Below, in pieces: positions 17,351-25,515 of a DNA stretch of 64,000 bases (positions within the stretch are counted from its first letter, which is position 1; each line of letters begins with the position of its first letter). The position numbers were made by a program, and so were the translations under genes. Location of the stretch: the NCBI RefSeq assembly GCF_001556865.1, contig NZ_LSJY01000009.1:1-64000 (forward strand), read 5' to 3'. The notes beneath the pieces are model-generated. The model saw only the letters and a list, made by a program, of their open reading frames with translations, ran no database searches and was not told the origin of the DNA. This DNA is from Sphingobium sp. CCH11-B1 (GTDB lineage Bacteria; Pseudomonadota; Alphaproteobacteria; Sphingomonadales; Sphingomonadaceae).

Positions 17351-17374
17351 GTGCTCCTGCAAAAGCGGGAGCAC
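17351..17374. repeat. small palindrome between the DUF808 and MATE genes
   Basis: GTGCTCCTGC and GCGGGAGCAC pair over 10 bp (one G-U) with an AAAA loop. It could be a REP-like element or a weak terminator for the upstream operon; ATTCTGTT follows, without a proper T run. Confidence 0.5.
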
Positions 17375-17396
17375 ATTCTGTTGGAATGGCATTGAC

Positions 17397-18767
17397 GTGA
17401 CCCATCCCTCCCCATGGCGCATCGAGGCGCGCGCGCTCATCACGCTGGCGTTGCCGATGATCGCGGGCAATGTCGCCTGGTCTGCGATCGCCGCCAGCGA
17501 CCTGCTGCTGCTCGGGCGGCGGGGAGCGGAGAGCGTCGCGGCGGGCGCGCTCGCGATCAACCTGTTCCACGCGCTGCTGATATTCGGCATGGGACTGGTC
17601 ACGGCCGCGTCCCCCCTGATCGCGAGCGAGCGGGGCCGGCGGCGTAACAGCGTGCGTGACGTGCGGCGGACGGTGCACCAGACGCTGCGTGCCGCGCTGT
17701 TCTTCGTGCTGCCCGCATGGTTGCTGTTGTGGGAGTGCGAGACGATCCTGCGCGCCATGGGGCAGGCCCCGGATCTGGCGCGGGAAGCCGGGCAGTTGAT
17801 GCACGGCCTGCAATGGGCGCTGCTGCCCTTCCTCTGCTTCACCACGCTGCGCAACTTCATCGCGGCGCTGGAGCGGCCGGTCTGGGGCCTGATCATCATG
17901 CTGGCCGCCATTCCGATCAACGTCGCGGCGGGATGGGCGCTGATCTTCGGCCATTTCGGCCTTCCCGAGCTGGGGCTGTTCGGCGCGGGGCTGGCGAGCA
18001 GCCTGTCATCCTGCTTCCTGTTCCTGGGCCTGCTCACCGTCATCCTGCTGGACCGGCGTTTCCGCCGCTACCGCCTGATGGGACGGTTCTGGACGCGCGA
18101 CCGGGAACGGCAACGTCAGGTCTGGACGCTGGGGCTGCCGATCGCGATCACGCTGGGTTTCGAAACGACGGTATTCAATGCGTCGGCTTTCCTGATGGGT
18201 CTGATCGGCCGGGATTCGCTCGCGGCCCATGCAGTCGCGATCCAGATCGCCGCGCTCGTCTTCATGGTGCCGATGGGCATCGGCCAGGCAGCGACGGTGC
18301 GGGTCGGCATCGCCTTCGGCAGGCGCGACCGGGCCGGCGTGGGCCGCGCCGGCTGGCTGGCGCTGATCATCGGGACCGGCTTTGCCTGTTGCGCCGCCGC
18401 GCTGCTGATCCTGATGCCGCGAACGCTGGTGTCGGCCTTTCTCGACCTGTCGGACCCGGCGAACGCGCGGACCGCCACGCTGGCCGTCAGCTTCCTTGGC
18501 ATTGCCGCGCTTTTCCAGCTGGTCGATTCCGCGCAGGCCGTCGGCGCAGGCGTGCTGCGCGGCGTTCAGGATACGACAGTGCCGATGATCTTCGCACTGG
18601 TCGGCTATTGGGTGGTCGGCATTGGCGTCGGCACGCTGCTGGCGTTCCCGCTGGGCATGGCCGGGGTCGGTATATGGCTGGGGCTGGCAAGCGGCCTTGG
18701 CGCGGTGGCGCTGCTGCTGATCGCGCGCTGGACGATGCGGGAGCGATTGGGGCTGGTGCCGGATTGA
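17397..18767 (+). CDS. MATE-family multidrug exporter
   Basis: 456 residues from GTG 17397, 12 hydrophobic helices in two pseudo-symmetric halves. LITLALPMIAGNVAWSAIAASDLLLLGR at the N-terminus and VDSAQAVGAGVLRGVQDTTVPM near residue 380 are characteristic NorM/MATE stretches. It expels cationic drugs or metabolites with Na+ or H+. Codons upstream of 17397 in the open frame are Cys/Arg-rich and not family-like, so the later GTG is preferred. No clear regulator is adjacent. Confidence 0.92.
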   Translation: MTHPSPWRIEARALITLALPMIAGNVAWSAIAASDLLLLGRRGAESVAAGALAINLFHALLIFGMGLVTAASPLIASERGRRRNSVRDVRRTVHQTLRAALFFVLPAWLLLWECETILRAMGQAPDLAREAGQLMHGLQWALLPFLCFTTLRNFIAALERPVWGLIIMLAAIPINVAAGWALIFGHFGLPELGLFGAGLASSLSSCFLFLGLLTVILLDRRFRRYRLMGRFWTRDRERQRQVWTLGLPIAITLGFETTVFNASAFLMGLIGRDSLAAHAVAIQIAALVFMVPMGIGQAATVRVGIAFGRRDRAGVGRAGWLALIIGTGFACCAAALLILMPRTLVSAFLDLSDPANARTATLAVSFLGIAALFQLVDSAQAVGAGVLRGVQDTTVPMIFALVGYWVVGIGVGTLLAFPLGMAGVGIWLGLASGLGAVALLLIARWTMRERLGLVPD

Positions 18768-18859
18768 TGCGGTTCGTCGCGTTGCTTGCACGGAAGGATT
18801 ATGGTGCGACGCACAAAGCAATTGAAAGAATCGCGCAAATCGGTCAATAAACCGGCATC

Positions 18860-19180
18860 ATGCAAGCCCCTACCGAGATTTTGCAAGCCATTGCGCTTCA
18901 GAAGTGCCTGAAGGTGACCTACAACAAGATGGTGGTCACGCTGGCGCCCCACATTCTCTATACCCGTCATGACGAGATGTATGTCGACGCGGTGACGACC
19001 GACCGGGATGGACGCCCGCCACGCGAATTGAAGCTGGGTACGTTCAAGGTCGCCGGCCTGTCCGACCTTCAGGTTCTGGAAGAGGCGTTCGACGGAATGT
19101 ACGGCCTCTACAATGAAGGCGACGACAAATATAAGGGCGTGACGCTGTTCGCCATCCAGCCGGAAAGCGCCGCGGCCTGA
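18860..19180 (+). CDS. WYL-like small protein
   Basis: 106 residues. ILQAIALQKCLKVTYNKMVVTLAPHILYTRHDEMYVDAV resembles the ligand-binding core of WYL domains (helix, YNK, L.P..L..R....Y), and the RPPRELKLGTFKVAGLSDL part matches the R..R.F...R strand. No HTH precedes it. It may sense a small ligand or nucleic acid fragment, but this is an inference from motif shape. Stand-alone gene with ATG 18860. Confidence 0.75.
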   Translation: MQAPTEILQAIALQKCLKVTYNKMVVTLAPHILYTRHDEMYVDAVTTDRDGRPPRELKLGTFKVAGLSDLQVLEEAFDGMYGLYNEGDDKYKGVTLFAIQPESAAA

Positions 19181-19217
19181 CCCATGGGCGTTTCCCGGCC
19201 TGCGCCCGGGGAACCGG

Positions 19218-19988
19218 CTATTTCTTCAGCCGATACCCCGTCCTGAACATCCAGGCGACGATGCCGACGCAGATCGCCAGCATCCCCGCGACGAACAGCA
19301 GGCTATATTCGATTCCCACGTCACCCTGGCCGAAAAAGGTCCAGCGGAAGCCCGAGATCAGATAGACGATCGGGTTGAACAGGGTGATGGTGCGCCAGGG
19401 TTCGGCCAGCATCTTGACCGAATAGAAGGCACCGCCCAGGAAGGTCATCGGCATGATGAGCAGCAGCGGGATGACCTGCAACTGCTCGAAACTTTGCGCC
19501 CAGATGCCCAGGATAAAGCCGAACAGGCAGAAGCTGACCGCGATAAGAACCATGAAGGCGGCCATCGCGAGGGGATGCGCGACCGGCACGTCGACGAAGA
19601 GATGGGCGGTCACGAAAATGATCGTGCCGACGATCAGCGACTTGGTGGCCGCCGCGCCGACATAGGCGATCACCGTTTCCGTCGCGGATACGGGCGCGGA
19701 CAGCAGTTCATAGATGGTGCCGGTGAATTTGGGCATGTAGATGCCGAAGCTCGCATTGAAGATGCTTTCGGTGAACATCGACATCATGATGAGGCCGGGC
19801 ACGATGAAGGCGGCATAGGGAATGCCATCGACCTCCGTCATGCGCGATCCGATCGCGCCGCCGAACACCACGAAATAGAGCGAGGTGGTGATCACCGGGA
19901 CCAGAAGGCCGGTGAGCAGCGTGCGGCGGAAACGGTGCAGCTCGAACTTATAGATGGCGGCAATGGCGCGCAGATTCTGGAGGCTCAT
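19218..19988 (-). CDS. ABC-2 type transporter permease (YadH-like)
   Basis: 256 residues from ATG 19988, six helices. The [23 protein letters not shown] start and [14 protein letters not shown] and [14 protein letters not shown] segments are family features of ABC-2 permeases. The start overlaps the ATPase stop (ATGA), so the two form a coupled exporter pair. The substrate is unknown; E. coli YadGH is the closest paradigm. Confidence 0.92.
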   Translation of the reverse strand: MSLQNLRAIAAIYKFELHRFRRTLLTGLLVPVITTSLYFVVFGGAIGSRMTEVDGIPYAAFIVPGLIMMSMFTESIFNASFGIYMPKFTGTIYELLSAPVSATETVIAYVGAAATKSLIVGTIIFVTAHLFVDVPVAHPLAMAAFMVLIAVSFCLFGFILGIWAQSFEQLQVIPLLLIMPMTFLGGAFYSVKMLAEPWRTITLFNPIVYLISGFRWTFFGQGDVGIEYSLLFVAGMLAICVGIVAWMFRTGYRLKK

Positions 19989-20917
19989 GCGGCCTTCTCC
20001 TGATGGACGAGGCTGACGAAGATATCCTCCAGGCTGCTCTGCCGGGTGTTGAGATCCTTGTAACCGATGCCAAGATCGCCCAATCGCCGCAGCAGGGACG
20101 AAACGCCCGTCCGTTCCGCCTGCGTGTCGAAAATATATTCGATCTCGCTGCCCTCGGCATGGAGCGTGACGTTCCAGTCCGCCAGTTCCACCGGCACCGC
20201 ATCGATCGGATCGGCCAGCACGATGGTCAGCGTTTTCTTGCCCAGCTTCTTCATGAGCGCGGTCTTTTCCTCGACCAGCAGCAATTCGCCCTTCGTGATG
20301 ACGCCGACGCGGTCCGCCATCTCCTCCGCCTCCTCGATATAATGGGTGGTGAGGATGATGGTGACGCCGGTCTGGCGCAATTCGCCGATCAGCTTCCACA
20401 TGTCGCGGCGCAATTCCACGTCCACGCCGGCGGTGGGTTCATCGAGGAAGAGGACGCGCGGTTCGTGGGAGAGCGCCTTGGCGATCATCACGCGGCGCTT
20501 CATCCCGCCGGACAGTTCAAGGATCTTGCTGTGGCGCTTGTCCCAGAGCGAAAGGTCGCGCAGCACTTTTTCGACATAGGCGTCGTTGCGAGGCTTGCCG
20601 AAGAGGCCGCGGCTGAAGGTGACGGTGTCGATCACCCGTTCGAACTGATCGGTGGAAAGCTCCTGCGGCACGAGGCCGATGGCGGAGCGCGCGCCGCGAT
20701 AGTCGCGCAGGATGTCGTGGCCGGCCACCGTGACGCTGCCGCCGGTCGGGCGGGCGATGCCGCAGATAATGGAGATCATCGTCGTCTTGCCCGCGCCGTT
20801 CGGGCCCAGCAGCGCGAATATCTCGCCTTCGTTGATGGAAAGATCGACGCCCTTCAGCGCTTCGAAGCCCGACGCATAGCGTTTCGTCAGGCCGTCAACT
20901 TCTATGATGGATGCCAT
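19985..20917 (-). CDS. ABC transporter ATPase (YadG-like)
   Basis: 310 residues. Walker A GPNGAGKT at 38-45, signature LSGGM at 135-139, Walker B LFLDEP at 156-161, then the CcmA/YadG-type C-terminal extension of about 90 residues. Drives the ABC-2 permease encoded next. The ATG at 20917 is the only good start; the upstream gene is 50 bases away on the same strand. Confidence 0.95.
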   Translation of the reverse strand: MASIIEVDGLTKRYASGFEALKGVDLSINEGEIFALLGPNGAGKTTMISIICGIARPTGGSVTVAGHDILRDYRGARSAIGLVPQELSTDQFERVIDTVTFSRGLFGKPRNDAYVEKVLRDLSLWDKRHSKILELSGGMKRRVMIAKALSHEPRVLFLDEPTAGVDVELRRDMWKLIGELRQTGVTIILTTHYIEEAEEMADRVGVITKGELLLVEEKTALMKKLGKKTLTIVLADPIDAVPVELADWNVTLHAEGSEIEYIFDTQAERTGVSSLLRRLGDLGIGYKDLNTRQSSLEDIFVSLVHQEKAA

Positions 20918-20967
20918 GGAAGGCTTTGCCCCTTTTGCGTTGCCGCAAAGATAGGAGCCCAGCGGCT

Positions 20968-21609
20968 TCAGGCAAGCTGTTCGCCCCGCCGGAAGAATCG
21001 AAAAACGGTCGCCGGGGGGAAATTGCGCACTGTCTGGCCGGCGCGGACCACATCCAGGTCCAGCGCATCGAGAATGTCGCGGCTGACCGGCGGACGCATG
21101 GAATAGGTGAACTGCACGAAGCTGCCCCCCGGCCGCAACATGTGGAAGGATTCGGACAGGATGTCGGCATGCATGTGCCGATCCATGGCGAGAAGCGGAA
21201 GACCGCTTACCACCACCTGATAATCGCCGGGCGTGCCGGCCGTGGCGGTCGACACGATCTGCGCCGGGGTTTCAAGCACGGACACGAGCGGGAAGTGGCG
21301 GCGCAGGCCCCGGGCGAAGCCGGGATTGATCTCCACCACTTCCAGTTGCTCGGGCGGCAGGCCGGTTTCCAGGATGGCGCGCGTGAACACGCCGGTGCCC
21401 CCGCCCAGTTCGAGCACGCGTCCCTCGTCGCGCGGATCGATGCGCGACACCATCAGGCGCGCCAGGTAGCGGCTGGACGGCACCACCGACGCGGTCTGGC
21501 GCGGCTTCTTCACCCAGGCGGCGAGGAAATCGAGATATTCGGTGGCGCGGGCACGGAATTCGCTGTTCGGCAAGGCAATCGCCCGGCTGCGCTTTGGCTT
21601 ATGTTGCAT
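20968..21609 (-). CDS. PmtA-like phospholipid/rRNA-type SAM methyltransferase
   Basis: 213 residues from ATG 21609. The [22 protein letters not shown] segment and the SAM motif [16 protein letters not shown] (about 66-81), then VEINPGFA and GLPLLAM, are the pattern of short PmtA-type phosphatidylethanolamine N-methyltransferases (Rhodobacter type) and their relatives. In vivo substrate unproven. No strong ribosome site precedes the ATG. The open frame extends 34 codons further but looks non-coding. The overlap with ABC exporter genes could hint at lipid handling. Confidence 0.82.
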   Translation of the reverse strand: MQHKPKRSRAIALPNSEFRARATEYLDFLAAWVKKPRQTASVVPSSRYLARLMVSRIDPRDEGRVLELGGGTGVFTRAILETGLPPEQLEVVEINPGFARGLRRHFPLVSVLETPAQIVSTATAGTPGDYQVVVSGLPLLAMDRHMHADILSESFHMLRPGGSFVQFTYSMRPPVSRDILDALDLDVVRAGQTVRNFPPATVFRFFRRGEQLA

Positions 21610-21842
21610 GGGCGAAATGCGACCGCTCTTTTTCCATTCCCCCTCCCTTAACGTCGCGGACGCCCCGCGTCGATTGACTTTCGTCACAGGCGCAAAGCCA
21701 ATGCGGTACAATGGTCGCTAATCTGGGTGAGCGCGCAGGTTGCGACGCAGGAACCGCGCAAGGCCGGCCCGGTTGAAAGCCGCATCGATCCCAGCCGTGA
21801 AGCCGCGGCCATCCTTTGCAGATCATGTCAGGAGAGCCGTTT

Positions 21843-22319
21843 ATGAAACGCTATGTCTTCGCCGCCGCGCTTTGCCTCGCCTCCCCCGCTCTGGCCCAAC
21901 CCGCGACCGCGCCGGACTTTGTGAAAGCGGCGGGCGCCGGCGACCTGTATGAGCGGCAGTCCAGCCAGCTGGTGCTGCAAAGCACGAAGAACGTCAAGGT
22001 GCGCGCGTTCGCGACCATGATGGTCAAGGACCACACGAACAGCACACAGATGGTGAAGAAGGCGGCGATGCAGGCCGGCCTCAAGCCAAAGCCGCCGGCG
22101 CTGATGCCCGACCAGGCCCAGATGATCGCCCAACTGCGCGGCGCGACCGGCGAGGCGCGCGACAGGATGTACGTCACCCAGCAAAAGGCGGCGCATCAAA
22201 AAGCGCTGGCGCTCCACCAGGGCTATGCCAGCGAAGGCGACAAGGCACCGCTGAAGGCGGCCGCCGGCAAGATCGCGCCCGTGGTGGAACATCATATCAT
22301 GATGCTGCAGGGCATGTGA
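21843..22319 (+). CDS. DUF4142 periplasmic protein
   Basis: 158 residues. A Sec signal (MKRYVFAAALCLASPALAQP) is followed by a helical, ferritin-like DUF4142 domain: DFVKAAGAGDLYERQSSQLVLQ, KVRAFATMMVKDHTNSTQM, and a His-rich C-terminus (PVVEHHIMMLQGM). Members are common in stress regulons of alphaproteobacteria. GGAG is eight bases before ATG 21843. A GGAAC-N16-GGTT near-EcfG promoter lies upstream, at about 21751-21775. Confidence 0.88.
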   Translation: MKRYVFAAALCLASPALAQPATAPDFVKAAGAGDLYERQSSQLVLQSTKNVKVRAFATMMVKDHTNSTQMVKKAAMQAGLKPKPPALMPDQAQMIAQLRGATGEARDRMYVTQQKAAHQKALALHQGYASEGDKAPLKAAAGKIAPVVEHHIMMLQGM

Positions 22320-22344
22320 TCGCCAGGGCACGAGCGAGGCGCCG

Positions 22345-23091
22345 CTAAAGCCGTCGCGCGACCTGGCTCAATTCCAGATAACCTTCCTCGAACCCGGCTG
22401 CTGTGGCGAGCGCCGCCCAGTCGAGTACGTGGATCTCCCGCCCCTTGATGGTCATGAGCCCGTCTTCCCTCATGGACCGGATCACCCGGTTCATATGGAC
22501 CGGCGTCATACCGAGCGCGTCAGCGAGTTGCGCCTGCACCACGGGAAGGTGGTAGCGGGTCCGCACCCCAATCCCCGCCTTCTCCATGCGGACACCCAGT
22601 TCGCAGAACAGATGGGCGGTCCGCATGCGCGCATCCCGCCGACCGATATTGACGACCCATTGCGACAGGACCGATCCGTCCGCCACACAATCGCGCCAGA
22701 AGGCTTCCGCGATTCCCGGATAGGCTCGACAAAGGGCGGCAAGGTCGCGATGCGGCACCTTCACGATCGTCAGCCGGGCCGACAGAGCCTGAAGCGCCCA
22801 TTCCACCTTGGGCAGCATCAGCGAATAAAGGTCGCACATGTCGCCCGGAATATGGATTGCGGTGATCTGGCGCCGGCCGTCCCTCAATTGCCCGAACCGT
22901 GCGGCGAGGCCGGAAACGACGAAGCAGGACGTGTCCGTCACTTGGCCTGGCCCGACGATGTCGCGATGAGGCTCCACCTCAATCTCCTTGCCGTTCAGCG
23001 AGAGAATTGCCTGCCGCTCATCCTCTGTCAGGATCGAGCGTTGCGACAATTTGCGCACGAACAGGTCGAAAGCGGGGTGACCGCGGGGCAT
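22345..23091 (-). CDS. Crp/Fnr-family regulator, copy 1
   Basis: 248 residues: cyclic-nucleotide-binding-type beta barrel (about 30-130), dimer helix, and C-terminal winged helix with LADALGMTPVHMNRVIRSM as recognition region. The usual FNR contact residues (E-x-x-S-R) are replaced by V-H-x-N-R, and there is no N-terminal Cys cluster, so this is not an oxygen-sensing Fe-S FNR. Ligand unknown. Convergent with the DUF4142 gene and divergent from the Crp/Fnr copy at 23597 with the small DUF6894 gene between. Confidence 0.9.
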   Translation of the reverse strand: MPRGHPAFDLFVRKLSQRSILTEDERQAILSLNGKEIEVEPHRDIVGPGQVTDTSCFVVSGLAARFGQLRDGRRQITAIHIPGDMCDLYSLMLPKVEWALQALSARLTIVKVPHRDLAALCRAYPGIAEAFWRDCVADGSVLSQWVVNIGRRDARMRTAHLFCELGVRMEKAGIGVRTRYHLPVVQAQLADALGMTPVHMNRVIRSMREDGLMTIKGREIHVLDWAALATAAGFEEGYLELSQVARRL

Positions 23092-23136
23092 GGTGTTTTT
23101 CCTTTACAGCGGCTCCGGCCTGCGCCGGCATGAGCA

Positions 23137-23376
23137 TCATGACACGATGCTGATCGCCTGCGCGAAACGAATAGTCTCCAGCAACTTGCCCGCATGGTCG
23201 GTAATTTCCATGCGATGGCGCAGGTCGACCGGCTTGCCGTTCATGACATGGTCGGCGATGACTTCGCGGGCGCTGCGCATAGCTTCGGAATGCGCGGCGG
23301 CAAGATCAACAAATTCCTGCCCCTCCTCGTCCATGATGTCGACGTCGTTGAACAGATTGATGTGATAGCGTGCCAT
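23137..23376 (-). CDS. DUF6894-type small protein
   Basis: 79 residues from ATG 23376, with GGAG four bases upstream. MARYHINLFNDVDIMDEEGQEF, then LAAAHSEAMRSAREVIADH, then the HRMEITDHAGKLLETIRFAQA end, matches the DUF6894 family of small alphaproteobacterial proteins (Y.FHL....D.EG.E...), whose role is unknown. It lies 45 bases upstream of, and on the same strand as, the Crp/Fnr gene at 22345. Confidence 0.85.
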   Translation of the reverse strand: MARYHINLFNDVDIMDEEGQEFVDLAAAHSEAMRSAREVIADHVMNGKPVDLRHRMEITDHAGKLLETIRFAQAISIVS

Positions 23377-23596
23377 GCTGCTCCAAGAGCGGGGCGAGAA
23401 AAGAGTTCCATCGAGTCGATGACAGCGGGGCGGAAAGTTGAATTCCCGCGAATCCCTCGTCGCGGTGACGCCGCGGGTCAGGGCGGTGCAAATGGGGGGC
23501 CGCCTGCAAAAAAATCTTCCAAAGCCAACATAGGTGAATTTGAGCGGGTGATTTTGCCTTATTATGCACCTTCGGGGGGCTTGACAGGGGATAACC

Positions 23597-24235
23597 ATGT
23601 TAAGCCAGGTCTCAGCAGAAGACGCTTTGGTGTTCTTTCGCCCGCACGAATTTTTGGCGCGGGAGAATGAAAAGCCCGAGGGTCTGTATCAAATATTGGA
23701 AGGCTGGGCCTCGCGGTACCGGCTGTTGCCGGACGGTCGAAGGCAGATCACCGCTCTCTATCTTCCTGGCGACTATTGCGAGCCGCAATGGGCGCTGGGC
23801 CGCCGTCCGTCCCAACCCATTGTCGCGCTGACCAATGTGCGCGCGCGCAAAGCGCCGTGCCACGTTCCCGCGTCGGGTCCGGGCGATGTTCAGGCCGGTT
23901 TCTGGAAGAATATGGTGGACGGATGCGAACGGCAGGCGTGCTGGCTCGTCACGCTGGGCCGGCGAACCGCGCTCGAAAGGCTGGCGCATCTGCTGCTGGA
24001 ACTGTTCGAACGGATGCGCGGGTGCGGCCTGGCCTATGGTCAGCAATGCGCGTTGCCGTTGACGCAGATGGACATTGCCGACGTTACGGGCCTGACCCCC
24101 GTGCATGTCAATCGCACCTTGCAGACGATGCGGACGCGCGGCTTGATCGAACTCCAGTCGAAATGGCTGCGGATACCCGACCTTCCGGCGCTCCGCGAAG
24201 CGGCGGCCATATCCGCCAGCGAGGCCGCGATTTGA
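23597..24235 (+). CDS. Crp/Fnr-family regulator, copy 2
   Basis: 212 residues, shorter than copy 1 because the N-terminal barrel is trimmed. EGWASRYRLLPDGRRQITALYLPGDYCEP is the conserved barrel core; the winged helix has IADVTGLTPVHVNRTLQTM. It carries the same V-H-x-N-R recognition residues as copies 1 and 3. There is no Fe-S Cys pattern. It is divergent from the DUF6894/Crp pair. A TTGAC-AGGG-GATAA half-conserved FNR-like sequence lies just before the start (about 23581). Confidence 0.88.
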   Translation: MLSQVSAEDALVFFRPHEFLARENEKPEGLYQILEGWASRYRLLPDGRRQITALYLPGDYCEPQWALGRRPSQPIVALTNVRARKAPCHVPASGPGDVQAGFWKNMVDGCERQACWLVTLGRRTALERLAHLLLELFERMRGCGLAYGQQCALPLTQMDIADVTGLTPVHVNRTLQTMRTRGLIELQSKWLRIPDLPALREAAAISASEAAI

Positions 24236-24779
24236 CCGGAAATCCCCGTGTTTGCGTGGAATGACAGAAAAATTTCAGCCTGATTAGCATATGTTAGCGT
24301 CCAGAGTTCCGTCTTTGAAGCAAGGTGCGACGCTCCCGGCAGGAAGCATGCCCATGCTCCCCGCCGGCGAAAGACTTTCGACCAGCGCCACCAAAATGAC
24401 GGATCATGACAGGATCAAAGATTTGGCAGAGATGCGGGGCGCCCGGAGCGTGCTCGTTCCCAGCGGCGACCGGTCGAACGGCTTGCTTGCCTTGCCCCTT
24501 GTCGGGAAGGAACAGTGCTGCGCTTGAAAGGTCGGCATTGCCGCGCACAAAGCCGGCGTCGATTTCTTCCTTCGCAACGTCGTCGGGCGGAGCAAAATCA
24601 GCTCCACCCCTCCCCCCTGTCATGAGGACGGCGCGCTTCGTCGAAAGCCGTCCTGCCCCCTTCGCCGGGGCGCAAGGCGGAAAGGCATGTGCCTAGGCCA
24701 TGGCGTCCTTCGCGTTGCGCCGAGCGCCGCACATTGTCGAGTACGGAGCCAAGACGTCGCCACGCACAGGGCGCGCGTC
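24236..24779. other. 544-base gap without a convincing gene
   Basis: Short open frames exist on both strands (for example + 24291-24527, 78 codons), but their third-position GC is below that of real genes here and none resembles a known family. The gap probably holds the promoter and leader of the third Crp/Fnr gene. A decayed gene cannot be excluded. Confidence 0.5.
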
Positions 24780-25511
24780 ATGACGATTGTGCACAGCCTG
24801 GCCCCCCTTGCCATGCGCCTGGCCGGCAGGATCAGCCTGTCGTCCGCCGACCATGCAGCCCTGCTGGCGCTGCCCTTTCAGGAACGGAGCCTGCCTGCGG
24901 GCGGCTATGTGCTGCAGGAAGGCGACCGGGCGACCAGCTGCCATATCCTGCTCAGCGGCCTTGCCCACCGGCATCGTTTTTCCACGGAGGGAATGCGGCA
25001 TATCGTTGGCATCCACGGCCCCGGCGACATATTGAACCTGCCCTCGCTGCCGCCCCCGGCTGCGGAGGATTTCGTTCAGGCGTTGACATCGGTGCGGATC
25101 GCCACGGTGCCGATCGAAAGCATATTGGACTTGAGCCGCACCTGTCCCGCCATCGCGTCGGCGCTGTGGACGGAGGCGGAAGCGGAGCTTTCCATCGCCC
25201 GGGCGTGGGTCGCCAATATGGGACGTCGCGACGCGCGCGGGCGGATCGCGCACCTGTTCTGCGAACTGGTGATACGAAACCATCCCATGGGCGGCTTTGA
25301 CGGCTGCGTCTTCAGCCTGCCGCTGACGCAGTCGGAACTGGCGGACGCGACCGGCATAACCACCGTCCATGTGAACCGCACGCTGCGCGCCCTGGAAAGC
25401 GATGGCATCATCCGCAGGGACAGGCGGGAGATCATGGTTCCCCAATGGCAACGGCTGGCGCAACTGGTCGATTTTCGGCCCGCGGCATGGGCCGGGCGAC
25501 GCAGCGCCTGA
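24780..25511 (+). CDS. Crp/Fnr-family regulator, copy 3
   Basis: 243 residues from ATG 24780. The barrel is seen from LPFQERSLPAGGYVLQEGD to IVGIHGPGDILNLPS; the dimer helix region reads RAWVANMGRRDARGRIAHLFCEL, nearly the same as in copy 1 (VVNIGRRDARMRTAHLFCEL). The winged helix LADATGITTVHVNRTLRAL again has V-H-x-N-R. The upstream open frame to 24687 is not family-like. It ends four bases from the converging nadE stop. Confidence 0.9.
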   Translation: MTIVHSLAPLAMRLAGRISLSSADHAALLALPFQERSLPAGGYVLQEGDRATSCHILLSGLAHRHRFSTEGMRHIVGIHGPGDILNLPSLPPPAAEDFVQALTSVRIATVPIESILDLSRTCPAIASALWTEAEAELSIARAWVANMGRRDARGRIAHLFCELVIRNHPMGGFDGCVFSLPLTQSELADATGITTVHVNRTLRALESDGIIRRDRREIMVPQWQRLAQLVDFRPAAWAGRRSA

Positions 25512-25515
25512 CCGG

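Noticed and set aside
24291..24527. 78-codon open frame between the Crp/Fnr genes
   Set aside because: Third-position GC is lower than in real genes, there is no ribosome site, and no family is recognised. I leave the region as a gap.
22345..25511. Idea that the three Crp/Fnr proteins bind the perfect FNR box at 28397
   Set aside because: Their recognition helices lack the Glu and Ser that FNR uses to read TTGAT, so a canonical FNR/FixK encoded elsewhere is more likely.
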